NCBI GenBank assembly: GCA_937959265.1
Contig: CALGMA010000002.1
Location: 1-64,000, forward strand
Direction of reading: 5' to 3'
DNA length: 64,000 nt
DNA from: an uncultured Anaerolineae bacterium
GTDB lineage: Bacteria > Chloroflexota > Anaerolineae > J036 > Brachytrichaceae
Shown: piece by piece, positions 20,505-29,309 of the stretch
Layout of the letters: every line of letters begins with the position of its first letter
How positions within the stretch are numbered: position 1 is the stretch's first letter
Program-made: the position numbers and the translations under genes
The notes under the pieces: generated by a model
What the model was told of the DNA's origin: nothing
The model's database searches: none
What the model saw: only the letters and a program-made list of their open reading frames with translations

Positions 20505-21263
20505 TCAACTCTGTGGCCCTTCCCCTTGCTTATCACGCTCGCGCTGTTCGCGCTCCTTCTTGCGGAAGTCCACAAAGCGATAGCCGGTGCCGCGTTCGGT
20601 GAGGATGTATTGCGGATGAGCCAGATCTTTCTCGATCTTTTGGCGTAGATAGGTGATATAGAGGCGCAGATATTGCGTCTCGTCGCGATACTCCCAGCCC
20701 CACACTTTGCTGAGCAACGTCTCGTGCGGCACCACCCATCCGGCGTTTTGCACCAGGTGATAGAGCAGGCGCCACTCGGTGGGGCGCAACTTGATCGGCT
20801 TGCCCTCCACGATCACTTCGCGCCGGTTGAAGTCAATCGAAAGCCGATCGTCCACCTTGATGGGCGCCTTCTCCACCATGGCCGGCAGCTCGGCGCGACG
20901 AATGACGGCCTTGATGCGCGTGACCAGTTCGCGCGGGCTGAACGGCTTGGTGACGTAGTCATCGGCGCCGAGCGAGAGTCCCTTCACCTTGTCATCCTCT
21001 TCGCCCTTGGCCGTGAGCATGATGACCGGCACATTGCTCTCCTCGCGGATCATGCGCAACGTCTCGAAGCCGTCCATATCGGGCATCATCACATCGAGCA
21101 ACACGCAATCGGGCAGTAGCTCGCGCACTTTGCGCACCGCTTCCAGGCCGTCTTGGGCCTGCACAACTCGGAAGTTCTCCAGCTCCAGGTTCATGCGGAT
21201 GAAGTTGATCATGCGCGGCTCATCGTCCACCACGAGCACCAGCTTCGAGTCTTCGTTGGCCAT
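20505..21263 (-). CDS. OmpR/PhoB-family response regulator
   Basis: The 252-residue regulator has a complete receiver ([11 protein letters not shown], phosphoacceptor Asp in [20 protein letters not shown], lysine in [13 protein letters not shown]) and a C-terminal winged helix ([20 protein letters not shown] through [15 protein letters not shown]). No histidine kinase gene is adjacent; the nearest one in the window is at 43-44.6 kb. TATAAT ends 8 nt before the ATG on the minus strand and no Shine-Dalgarno is present, indicating a leaderless mRNA. Confidence 0.92.
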   Translation of the reverse strand: MANEDSKLVLVVDDEPRMINFIRMNLELENFRVVQAQDGLEAVRKVRELLPDCVLLDVMMPDMDGFETLRMIREESNVPVIMLTAKGEEDDKVKGLSLGADDYVTKPFSPRELVTRIKAVIRRAELPAMVEKAPIKVDDRLSIDFNRREVIVEGKPIKLRPTEWRLLYHLVQNAGWVVPHETLLSKVWGWEYRDETQYLRLYITYLRQKIEKDLAHPQYILTERGTGYRFVDFRKKEREQRERDKQGEGPQS

Positions 21264-21348
21264 GATGCAGCATTATAAGTAGACCGCGCTGCTCCCAACC
21301 TTCTGAGTCGCTCATCAGCAACGGTCGTCGCGTCGTTACAATCGCATC

Positions 21349-22176
21349 ATGGCTCGTCGCGACATTCCCATCGCCGTCGTCAAAGGCGCAGGTGACCTGG
21401 GCACCGGCGTCGCGTATCGTTTGTGGAAATGCGGTTTTCGCGTGCTGTGCACCGACCTGGAGAAGCCACTTGTCATCCGGCGCACGGTCGCATTCGCCTC
21501 GGCGCTCTACGACGGCCGCATTACGGTCGAGGGCGTACAGTGCGAGCGTGTGTTCTACGCCGACGAGGCGATCTACCTGTGGCAACGCAACACCCTGGCC
21601 GTGGTCGCCGATCCGGTCGGGCGCGTGGTCGAGTCGCTACAGCCGGAAATTGTCGTAGATGCCATCATGGCCAAGCGCAACGTCGGCACGACGATCCATG
21701 ACGCGCCATGCGTCGTCGCACTGGGACCAGGCTTCGCCGCCGGCGAGGACTGCCATGCAGTGATCGAAACCCAGCGCGGGCATGACCTCGGTCGTGTGAT
21801 CTGGTCGGGCAGCGCCTCGCCAAATACAGGGATGCCCGGCAAAGTCGGCGGTGAGGATGCGCGGCGCGTCGTGCGCGCGCCGCGCGACGGCTTGTTCTAT
21901 GGCCGGCGCGCCATCGGTGACAGCGTCAAGGAAGGGGAAGTGATCGCCCAAATCGAAGACGCACCGGTTCACGCGCCGCTCAGCGGCGTACTGCGCGGGC
22001 TGTTGCATGACGGCGTGCAGGTAAGCGCAGGGCTGAAAGTGGCCGATATTGACCCGCGCGGCGAACCGCGCTACTGTTTCTCGATCAGCGACAAGGCGCT
22101 GGCCGTCGCCGGCGGCGTGCTGGAGGCGGTGTTCAGCATGCGCGAGCGGTGGCAAACGGCGAACGGTAAACGGTAG
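21349..22176 (+). CDS. yqeB: YqeB/EF2563-family molybdenum hydroxylase accessory protein
   Basis: This 275-residue protein matches the family annotated as selenium-dependent molybdenum hydroxylase maturation (YqeB): it starts IPIAVVKGAGDLGTGVAYRL, then CGFRVLCTDLEKPLVIRRTV, FASALYDGRITVEGV, MAKRNVGTTIHDAPCVVALG, PGFAAGEDCHAVIET and GTASPNTG-like SGSASPNTG. Family function is inferred from gene neighbourhood, not settled biochemically. A molybdenum hydroxylase large subunit is encoded 33 kb away. TACAAT ends 6 nt before the ATG, so the mRNA is probably leaderless. Confidence 0.85.
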   Translation: MARRDIPIAVVKGAGDLGTGVAYRLWKCGFRVLCTDLEKPLVIRRTVAFASALYDGRITVEGVQCERVFYADEAIYLWQRNTLAVVADPVGRVVESLQPEIVVDAIMAKRNVGTTIHDAPCVVALGPGFAAGEDCHAVIETQRGHDLGRVIWSGSASPNTGMPGKVGGEDARRVVRAPRDGLFYGRRAIGDSVKEGEVIAQIEDAPVHAPLSGVLRGLLHDGVQVSAGLKVADIDPRGEPRYCFSISDKALAVAGGVLEAVFSMRERWQTANGKR

Positions 22177-22240
22177 CAGGAGCTGTTGGTTTGCCTCTAC
22201 TACTACAAATACAAAAGCGTCGGTTCATCCTGTATAGCAA

Positions 22241-22268
22241 AAAGAGAGGGCGAGGCGTTGCCTCGCCC
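22241..22268 (-). terminator. Rho-independent terminator for the C45 peptidase gene
   Basis: Arms GGGCGAGGC (22248-22256) and GCCTCGCCC (22260-22268) form a 9-bp stem with a 3-nt loop. Read on the minus strand the stem is followed by TCTCTTTTTGC. It lies between two convergent genes and serves the minus-strand gene best. Confidence 0.8.
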
Positions 22269-22313
22269 ATTCAACGGCGCTTCAAGTCGCAAGTCTTCGG
22301 ATAGCCCCTGATA

Positions 22314-23447
22314 TCAGGGAGACGATGAGAACGCCGGCATCTCCAAGTAGGGCGTGAAGCACGGCGGGCCGGCAGCATAGCGGATGCGCTTCGTCGTCAA
22401 CTCAGCCACGCACGACCACAGCGTAGTGAGCGAGCCGTTCAGGCCGCACATTGGCGCGCTCCGGTCGGCCATGACCGCTTCGGCGTGAGCGAGCAACGCA
22501 TCTACCGATAAATCGGCGCGATGCGTCTGTCGGTTCCCCTGCCCCAGCAGAAAGGCCAGCCGGCATTCCGAGTTCGCGAACGCGCGGTTGCCCTGCAGGG
22601 GGCGCATATCGGGATGGCGGAAGTGGTTGGTCACCGCGCAGATGTCTTGTGCGCCCGATGTGAGGTCGCGTTCGATCACCCGCACGCGGCGCGGGTCGGC
22701 CTCGATCACGAAGGCGTCGCGCGCATCGGCCAACAGGTAGTTCAGCGAGCTGAGGTGCGGGATACGCATCAACAGGTCGCGCGCCTCGCGCGCCGTGCGG
22801 CATAGCTCCAGCACGATGCGCAGCACCAGGTGAAACGGCACGCCTGGCTTCACCTCGTCCTCAGCCGGCGTCTCGGTCATTACTACGTGGAGCGAGGCGA
22901 ACAGGCCATGACTGTTCAGCCCATCATATCGGCCGCAGGGCACGCTGCCACGCGCGCCAATGCTGGGATTGGCACAGCAGTCCGGCACAAAGCGAATGCG
23001 CTGCCGGCGGGCCTGTCGTGGCAGGTAGTCATAGTTGCGGCCGACGACCACTCGGCGCACTTCATCGCTGGGGGTTGTCTGGTTGGAGATGAACCAGACG
23101 AAGGTCGAACAGCCCTCAGCCAGCTCACGGCCGACGGTCTGCGTCGGCGACAGTCGGGCTTTCAGGTTCACTCGGCAGCACTTTCGCCACAGCTCGCGGG
23201 CTGGCAGGCGCTGGGCGTCGGCGTAGGCGTGCAGCTCGTCCACCAAGTGAGGATGGATGTCGCGCAGCACATCGTGACAAGCGTCCGCGAAGCGTGCCGG
23301 CGGTGGCGGCCACCACCAGAACTGCATGCGGAAGGGCGGGTCGGCCTCGCCCAGCGCGTAACCGAGTTGGGCGTGGCTGCCATGGAGGTCGAAGAGACGG
23401 TAGTCGGGCGCTTCGTCCAAAGGTGGTAGGCCGGCAGAAAGTTCCAT
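22314..23447 (-). CDS. C45-family peptidase / acyltransferase-like Ntn hydrolase
   Basis: The 377-residue protein resembles the isopenicillin-N acyltransferase/C45 group: GREAEGC-like GRELAEGCSTFVWFISNQ supplies the probable nucleophilic Cys, exposed by self-cleavage in this family, and VVVGRNYDYLPR, RYDGLNSHGLFASLHVV, SSLNYLLADARDAFVIEADP and AVTNHF follow in the family order. Physiological substrate unknown. GATAAT lies 15 nt before the ATG. The gene ends before a clear terminator at 22241-22268. Confidence 0.8.
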   Translation of the reverse strand: MELSAGLPPLDEAPDYRLFDLHGSHAQLGYALGEADPPFRMQFWWWPPPPARFADACHDVLRDIHPHLVDELHAYADAQRLPARELWRKCCRVNLKARLSPTQTVGRELAEGCSTFVWFISNQTTPSDEVRRVVVGRNYDYLPRQARRQRIRFVPDCCANPSIGARGSVPCGRYDGLNSHGLFASLHVVMTETPAEDEVKPGVPFHLVLRIVLELCRTAREARDLLMRIPHLSSLNYLLADARDAFVIEADPRRVRVIERDLTSGAQDICAVTNHFRHPDMRPLQGNRAFANSECRLAFLLGQGNRQTHRADLSVDALLAHAEAVMADRSAPMCGLNGSLTTLWSCVAELTTKRIRYAAGPPCFTPYLEMPAFSSSP

Positions 23448-23500
23448 CCCTGCTGCGCAGAAATTATCGCACTGGCCGACAAATGAAATGGGGAGAAGCG

Positions 23501-23833
23501 ATGAAGACGCTGGCGATGAACTACACGCTGACGCAACACGCGCAACTGCGCATGTCCCAGCGTAACGTCTCGCGCGAGGACGTGCTGCTCGTCCTGCAGC
23601 ACGGCAAGGTCGAGTACCGCGCCGGCACTGTGCTCTACTTCATGAGCAAGCGACGCATCCCCGCAGGGATCGCCCACGCCGAGCGGCTGGAGGGCATCGC
23701 CGTCCTATGCAAGGGGAAACGGATCATCACCGTCTATCGCAACCGCAAACGTGCGCTGAAGAATCACCGGCGAAAGTCCAAGTACGACATGTACAAAAAT
23801 ATCGGCTGGAGTCCGGCACGGCTCGCCCTGTAA
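23501..23833 (+). CDS. DUF4258-like small basic protein
   Basis: The 110-residue protein begins with a helix-rich HAQLRMSQRNVSREDVLLVL, then LQHGKVEYRAGTVLYF and IITVYRNRKRALKNHRRKSK, matching the DUF4258 pattern and ending in a basic tail. GGGGAGA 4-5 nt before the ATG at 23501 favours this start over the one at 23483. Some relatives sit beside antitoxin-like genes, but no partner is visible here. Function unknown. Confidence 0.65.
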   Translation: MKTLAMNYTLTQHAQLRMSQRNVSREDVLLVLQHGKVEYRAGTVLYFMSKRRIPAGIAHAERLEGIAVLCKGKRIITVYRNRKRALKNHRRKSKYDMYKNIGWSPARLAL

Positions 23834-23975
23834 TCGCGCGGCTGTTCAGCCAGATTACACGCGGGTGAATTGCGCGATCTCCCCCGTTGACCGAGCGACA
23901 GCACCATCGCAGGTTAGCCCGCAGTGTCTGTTTCATCAAAGAGGGTAAGGTCATACGTGTACGCAGAGCATCTCC

Positions 23976-25229
23976 CTAAACCAGCCCCAGCCAGTACAGC
24001 GGGTAGAGATATTTGGCGGACTGCGCAGCGTAGCCGTAAGGCGTGAGCGCGAGGTTGACGAACGCGACGGCGCACAGCAACAGCACGCTGCGCAGCAACG
24101 GCGGCGCATCCGGCCAGCCGCGCCGGATGCGCAGACGATTCCATCCGTGCTCGGCCACCAATATCAACCCCAATCCAAAGCCCCACGCGGCGCCGAATAC
24201 ACTCACCGAGTGCCACAGCCCACACGCCGTCATGGTCAGCAACACGTTGCGCAGCGGATAGCGCCGGTGGCCGCCTAGCGGTTGATACACGTAATCGTTC
24301 AACCAGCGCGTCGTGGTGATGTTCCAGTTACGCCAGAAGTCGCGCATGCGGTTGATGCGCACCATTTTGAGCACGGGCGCAAAGTTCTCCGGCAGCGTGA
24401 TACCGTACAGGCTAGCTGCGCCGATGCCCAGGTCCATGAACGCCGAAAAGCCGATGTAGTAGGCGATGGCCGAGACGATCGCTGCGATGAAGAGTTCGAG
24501 GAACGGCCGTCCGGCGGGGCTGAGCAAGATCGTGTTCGGATTGAACGTAATGAAGACAAGCGCCAGGAAGACGCCCTTGAACAACGCCTGACCGATGCGG
24601 AAGATGCCCTTGCGCAGGTGAGCGACCTCCAATCGCCCCGGCAGCTTCGTGAACTGCGCTGACCAATCCTGGTAGCGGATGAGCGGCAGATGCACGAAGG
24701 TCGGGAAGAACAGACACCACGCGGCATAGGTGAGCGGATGCGGCGGAATCGGCGCGCGCGGCGTTGCTTCATAAGGCCATGGTCCGGCTCCGTAGTCCAA
24801 GCTGAAGTGCACCAACCGCAGAAAGGTGAACGCCGCCGTGAGGCCAATCGTGGGCAGCACATATTCCGGCGTCAAGCCCGACCAGTCCAGCCAGGGCGTG
24901 AACGTGAGCAAACCGAACAAACCGTGCAGCGCGACATAGAGCGCGACAACACCGGCGACGATCCACGCCCGAGGCGCGCCCCGGCAAACGGCGAGATAGA
25001 TCAGCGCGCAGATCGCCGCAGTGGCCATAACCAGCATCACCGGCCGTTGATAGCCCAACAGCACGATCGCGATGCTGATGGGGATGAGCGCTTTGGGCCG
25101 GTATGCATGCGGAATTAGCCAGTAGACAATCGCGCCGAGGCCGATGGCCGCCAGCGCACGAAACGACACCAGCACCTGCAGCGCGCCGGCGACATAGGGC
25201 CAAAGCTGCTCGAATGACGCGATGTTCAT
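23976..25229 (-). CDS. MBOAT-family membrane O-acyltransferase (AlgI/DltB-like)
   Basis: This 417-residue multi-spanning protein carries the MBOAT signature: RMRDFWRNWNITTTRWLNDY, YQPLGGHRRYPLRN and TACGLWHSVS with the putative catalytic His. The family moves acyl groups, often to envelope polysaccharides or teichoic acids. No AlgJ/AlgX or Dlt partner is adjacent, so the acceptor is unknown. The gene diverges from the ParB-like gene with only 22 bp between start codons; TAGACT on the minus strand (25252-25247) may be its -10. Confidence 0.88.
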   Translation of the reverse strand: MNIASFEQLWPYVAGALQVLVSFRALAAIGLGAIVYWLIPHAYRPKALIPISIAIVLLGYQRPVMLVMATAAICALIYLAVCRGAPRAWIVAGVVALYVALHGLFGLLTFTPWLDWSGLTPEYVLPTIGLTAAFTFLRLVHFSLDYGAGPWPYEATPRAPIPPHPLTYAAWCLFFPTFVHLPLIRYQDWSAQFTKLPGRLEVAHLRKGIFRIGQALFKGVFLALVFITFNPNTILLSPAGRPFLELFIAAIVSAIAYYIGFSAFMDLGIGAASLYGITLPENFAPVLKMVRINRMRDFWRNWNITTTRWLNDYVYQPLGGHRRYPLRNVLLTMTACGLWHSVSVFGAAWGFGLGLILVAEHGWNRLRIRRGWPDAPPLLRSVLLLCAVAFVNLALTPYGYAAQSAKYLYPLYWLGLV

Positions 25230-25251
25230 GGCTGCTTACAATCGGCAGTCT

Positions 25252-26076
25252 ATGCAACTTCCTGACCTGCGCATTTTGCCGCTCGATTTGCTCATCCCGC
25301 ACGAGCGCACCGACCCGCGCCGCGTCAACCCGCTGCTCGCGCGCATCCGCGACGAAGCCATCCTGCGCAACCCACCCATCGTCGCGCCGTTCGGCAACGG
25401 CGACAAGCAATTCGTCGTGCTCGACGGCGCAAATCGCATCACAGCTATGCGCACACTCGGGGTGCCGCATGCGCTCGTCCAGGTAGTGGACTATAGCCAG
25501 GTGCAGTTGTTCGTGTGGCATCATGCCATCACTCAGTGCAGCGTGGAGGAACTGCTGGCCCAAATCCGAAGCATCCCTGGGCTGCGCATCTATGAAGGTG
25601 ATCTCACCCACGCGCGCGCTATGCTGGCGCGGCGCGAAGCGCTGGCCTTCATCTCATGCGATCACACCCACAAGACCGATATCTTGTGCGGTGGCAGCGA
25701 TGTGCGCGAACGCACCGAGCTGCTCAACCAGTTGGTAGACATGTATGAGGGCTGCGCCAAAGTGCAGCGCACCACCAGCGACAACCTGCGCGAGGTGCAG
25801 CAGTCGTTCTCCGACGCCAGCGCGGTGGTGGTCTTCCCGCGTTACGAGCCGGCGGAAATCGTCGAGCTGGCACGCACCGGCGTGATGCTGCCCGCCGGCA
25901 TCACGCGCCACGTGTTGCCGCTGCGCGCCCTGCGCGTGAACTACCCTATGACAATCCTGTGCAGCGACATGCCGTTGGCACAGAAGCAAGGCCACCTGAG
26001 CGAGTGGATTCACGAATGCATCATGAACCGGCGTGTGCGGACTTACGTCGAGCCGACGGTGCTGTTCGACGAGTGA
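25252..26076 (+). CDS. ParB/sulfiredoxin-fold protein, SbnI/SerK-like
   Basis: The 274-residue protein has an N-terminal ParB-like segment: LRILPLDLLIPHERTDPRRV, EAILRNPPIVAPFG and the core FVVLDGANRITAMRTLGVPH. A second half contains HTHKTDILCGGSDVRER and FPRYEPAEIVELARTGVMLP. The layout recalls SbnI/SerK, which act as free-serine kinases rather than partition proteins; this is inference. There is no ParA or siderophore gene nearby. TACAAT ends 9 nt before the ATG, so the mRNA is likely leaderless and the start at 25252 is preferred over 25222. Confidence 0.7.
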   Translation: MQLPDLRILPLDLLIPHERTDPRRVNPLLARIRDEAILRNPPIVAPFGNGDKQFVVLDGANRITAMRTLGVPHALVQVVDYSQVQLFVWHHAITQCSVEELLAQIRSIPGLRIYEGDLTHARAMLARREALAFISCDHTHKTDILCGGSDVRERTELLNQLVDMYEGCAKVQRTTSDNLREVQQSFSDASAVVVFPRYEPAEIVELARTGVMLPAGITRHVLPLRALRVNYPMTILCSDMPLAQKQGHLSEWIHECIMNRRVRTYVEPTVLFDE

Positions 26077-26128
26077 GGGCGAGATCATCCGCCTATTCGC
26101 CTGTCGTTGGTACAATCCGCGCGTCATC

Positions 26129-27541
26129 GTGTCCAGAGTCCGACCTTCGTTGAACAACCTCGTCCGCTGCGCCATTGCTGCGCTCCTGTCTGCGGCGCTC
26201 ACGCTGCCATCACTTCGTTTGTCCGCTTCCTACGCGCAAGATCAGCCGCCGCCTGCGCCGGCCGAGGATCCGTCTGCGTCACCCACCGCCGATCCCAATG
26301 TGCCATCTCAGCCGCCAGCCGAAGCCCAACCCGTCGAGCTGCCCACGGCGGTGATCGAGGTAATAGCGACGCCGGAGCCTACGGAGCCCCCCATCATGCT
26401 GCCACGCAGCGACGACCCACTGGCGCACTTCGTCCAAGTGGGAGAGACGCTGCATAGCCTCGCGGCGCAGTCCGGCTTCTCGGTCAGCGACCTCGCTCAG
26501 CGCAACCGGCTCACCAGTCCCTATCTTTTGCTGGCCGGGCAGCAGATCCGCCTGCCGGCGCTGCCATCGAACAACATCCGGTTGTACCGCGTGTCAGCCG
26601 GCGACACCTTGACGAGCATCGCAGCGCAGTATGGCGTCTCGCCTTATGCGCTACGTCGCGTCAACGATCTGCCGTGTAGCACGTGCCTGGTGTTCGGCCA
26701 AATGCTGCGCATCCCGCAGGCCGGCGCGGCAAGCAATCTACCGGAGCCGTTCGAGCGGATCGAGGTCGCGCCGATCGTGCCGCGCCAAGGCGAAGTCGTC
26801 GTCGTGCGCGTCGCCGCGCGCGCGCCGCTGCAACAGATCACCGGCTTGTTGGCCGACCAGCCCATGCGCTTCGCCCAGAAGGACGGCGAATACATCGCGC
26901 TGAGCGGCGTGGCGGCGTTGCAAGAACCGGGGATCTACCCGATCGTCATTCGCGCCATCACGCAAAACGGCCTGGCTAGCGTCGCGCAGGGGAGACTGCA
27001 GGTGGGGGCCGGCCGATTTGGCTACGAGACCCTCAACCTCAGCGCCAAGTTGATGCCGCTGCTCGAACCCCAGGTCAACCAGGAAGAGCGCGCTGAACTC
27101 GACGCGATCTTCAGCGACTTTTCGGGCACGCAATGGTGGCAGGGGCCGCTCCAGTGGCCGATCAACAGCAAGATTGTGTCGTACTACGGCACGCGGCGCA
27201 ATTTCAATCGCGGCATGCTGAACACCTTCCACAGCGGCATAGATCTCTCGGCGCGCATCGGCACCCCGGTCAAAGCCGCCGCGCCTGGGCGGGTCGCCGC
27301 CGCGCAGACGTTCCCGATTCGCGGCAACGTCATCATCCTGGATCACGGGCGCGGCGTGTTCACCGTGTATTGTCACCTGTCGAAGTTCGAGGTCGAAGTC
27401 AACCAGATCGTCAACGCCGGCGACGTGATCGGCTATACCGGCAACACCGGCCGCAGCTTAGGCCCACACCTGCACTTCGAGCTGGCCGTAGGCGGCGTGA
27501 CCGTCAATCCACTGGCGTGGCTGGAGCGCGAATTGCCCTGA
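26129..27541 (+). CDS. Secreted LysM / M23 metallopeptidase
   Basis: The 470-residue exported protein has a signal peptide (cleavage likely after ASYAQ), a Pro/Ala-rich spacer, two LysM motifs (about 99-143 and 151-196), a beta-rich linker and a C-terminal M23 (lysostaphin/NlpD-like) domain with FHSGIDLSARIGTP and GPHLHFELAVGG holding the zinc histidines. It would cleave or sense peptidoglycan. A GTG at 26129, 12 nt after TACAAT, gives the right signal peptide. The proS-like gene starts 1 nt after its stop, implying co-transcription. Confidence 0.9.
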   Translation: MSRVRPSLNNLVRCAIAALLSAALTLPSLRLSASYAQDQPPPAPAEDPSASPTADPNVPSQPPAEAQPVELPTAVIEVIATPEPTEPPIMLPRSDDPLAHFVQVGETLHSLAAQSGFSVSDLAQRNRLTSPYLLLAGQQIRLPALPSNNIRLYRVSAGDTLTSIAAQYGVSPYALRRVNDLPCSTCLVFGQMLRIPQAGAASNLPEPFERIEVAPIVPRQGEVVVVRVAARAPLQQITGLLADQPMRFAQKDGEYIALSGVAALQEPGIYPIVIRAITQNGLASVAQGRLQVGAGRFGYETLNLSAKLMPLLEPQVNQEERAELDAIFSDFSGTQWWQGPLQWPINSKIVSYYGTRRNFNRGMLNTFHSGIDLSARIGTPVKAAAPGRVAAAQTFPIRGNVIILDHGRGVFTVYCHLSKFEVEVNQIVNAGDVIGYTGNTGRSLGPHLHFELAVGGVTVNPLAWLERELP

Positions 27542-27542
27542 G

Positions 27543-29309
27543 ATGCGTCTATCCTCACTGCTTGGCGACACGTTGCGCGAGGCGCCCGCCGGCGCAGAAC
27601 CGGCCGGCCAACGGTTGCTGTTGCGCGCCGGCTTCATCCGTCCGCTCGGCGCGGGCCTGTTCGCCTACCTGCCGCTCGCCCATCGCGCGCTGACCAGGGT
27701 CGAAGGCGTGCTGCGGGAAGAGTTGACCGCCATCGGCGGACAAGAGATGCGCCTGTCGGCGGCGCTGCCGGCCGAGATGATCAAAACAACTGACGGCGAG
27801 GCGACGCGCTTCGCAGACCGCAAAGCGCGCGACCTGGCGCTGGGGGCATCCTGGGAAGCAGCCATCGCCGAGATAGTCAGGAAGGAGATTCGCTCGCATC
27901 GCCAACTGCCGCAATTGCTATTCCACATCCAGCCGCAGTTTCGCGACGAGCTGCGCCCACACGCTGGCCTGCTCGACGCGCGCGAGTTCACAGCGCTGGA
28001 GGCGTTTGGGGTTTGCGCAGACGAAGCCGGCGCGCGAGCGCAAGCAGACGCGCTGCGCGGGGCATTGCAGCGCGCCTTCCGACGTTGCGCGCTGCCGGTG
28101 AGCATCGTCGAAGCCGGCCTGGGCAGCGCAATCGCACACCGGTTCGTCTATCTCATGCCGGAGGGCGAAGATGAGATCGTCACGTGCGACGGATGCGGTT
28201 ATGCCGCCGACCGCCGCATGGCAACCTTCCGTAAACCGCCGGGGGAGGCCGAGCCGCTCCGACCGATGGAGAAAGTCGCTACACCCGACGCCAAGACGAT
28301 CGAAGCGCTGGCGCGCTTCCTCGACATCCCCAAGCGCAGGACGGCCAAGGCAGTCTTCCTCGTGACGGCACACCAGGCAGCCGAGGGCCAACAAGCCCGC
28401 TTCGTCTTCGTCGTCATTCGCGGCGACTTGGAGGTGAGCGCGGTCAAGCTGGCCGCCACGCTTGGCGCGGCCGAACTGCGGCCGGCGACCGATGACGAGA
28501 TCCGCGCCATCGGCGCAGCGCCGGGATACGCTTCGCCGATTGGCCTAGCGGAGCGCATCAGACGCGCGCCGTGGCCGGCGGTCGTCGTCGTGGATGATAG
28601 TGTGCCGGCTTCGCCGAACCTGGTCGCCGGCGCGAACGAAGTCGGCTATCATCTGCTCAATACGAACTATGGCCGAGACTATGCTGCGGACATCGTGGCC
28701 GACATCGCCGCCCCCAATGCGGGCGATGCCTGCCTGCGTTGCGGCGCGCCGCTACAAATTGCGCGCGGCGTCGCGATCGGCCACCTGCGCCGGCTCGGTG
28801 CGCAGGGCGCAGAAGCATCTTCGACATACCTGGTGAGCGATGGCGCATCGCGGCCGGCGATGATGCTGAGCGCGGGAGTCAACATCAGCCGATTGATGGC
28901 GTGTATCGCCGAGCAGCATCACGACAACGGCGGGCTGATCTGGCCGCCGAGCGTCGCGCCGTATTCCGTGCATCTCGTCGCGTTGGCCGGCCGCGACGGC
29001 GACGCCCTGGCCCAAGCCGAGGCGCTCTATCAAGCGCTGCAGCGCGCCGGGGTCGAGACGCTCTTCGACGACCGGGCCGAATCGCCTGGCGTGAAGTTCG
29101 CCGACGCCGACCTGATCGGCCTGCCGCTGCGCGTCACCGTCGCGCCGAAGTCGTTGGCCGCCGGCGGCGCCGAGTTCAAGCGCCGCGATGCCGATGCGCG
29201 GGAGATCGTGCCGCTCGGCGAAGCGGTTCGACGCGCGCAGGACATGCTCAACCGCATGGCCGCCGAAGTCCAGGCCGGCACATGGCGCGCTCAGACAAAT
29301 GCCGAATAG
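27543..29309 (+). CDS. proS: Prolyl-tRNA synthetase, divergent
   Basis: The 588-residue protein follows the bacterial-type ProRS plan: class II motif 1 near GFIRPLGAGLFAYLPLAHRA, an editing-type insertion in the middle (KRRTAKAVFLV... region), motif 3 GVNISRLMACIAEQHHDNGG and a C-terminal anticodon-binding domain ending before residue 588. Two normally rigid segments are unusual: the THEE loop reads GASWEAAIAEI, and MKDAYSF after motif 2 reads TALEAFGVC. It may be a divergent genuine ProRS or a paralogue with altered activity. It overlaps the convergent acyl-CoA dehydrogenase gene by 19 bp. Confidence 0.8.
   Translation: MRLSSLLGDTLREAPAGAEPAGQRLLLRAGFIRPLGAGLFAYLPLAHRALTRVEGVLREELTAIGGQEMRLSAALPAEMIKTTDGEATRFADRKARDLALGASWEAAIAEIVRKEIRSHRQLPQLLFHIQPQFRDELRPHAGLLDAREFTALEAFGVCADEAGARAQADALRGALQRAFRRCALPVSIVEAGLGSAIAHRFVYLMPEGEDEIVTCDGCGYAADRRMATFRKPPGEAEPLRPMEKVATPDAKTIEALARFLDIPKRRTAKAVFLVTAHQAAEGQQARFVFVVIRGDLEVSAVKLAATLGAAELRPATDDEIRAIGAAPGYASPIGLAERIRRAPWPAVVVVDDSVPASPNLVAGANEVGYHLLNTNYGRDYAADIVADIAAPNAGDACLRCGAPLQIARGVAIGHLRRLGAQGAEASSTYLVSDGASRPAMMLSAGVNISRLMACIAEQHHDNGGLIWPPSVAPYSVHLVALAGRDGDALAQAEALYQALQRAGVETLFDDRAESPGVKFADADLIGLPLRVTVAPKSLAAGGAEFKRRDADAREIVPLGEAVRRAQDMLNRMAAEVQAGTWRAQTNAE

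Noticed and set aside
23501-23833. Toxin-antitoxin module around the DUF4258 gene
   Set aside because: There is no adjacent small antitoxin-like gene; the neighbours are a C45 peptidase and an MBOAT gene.
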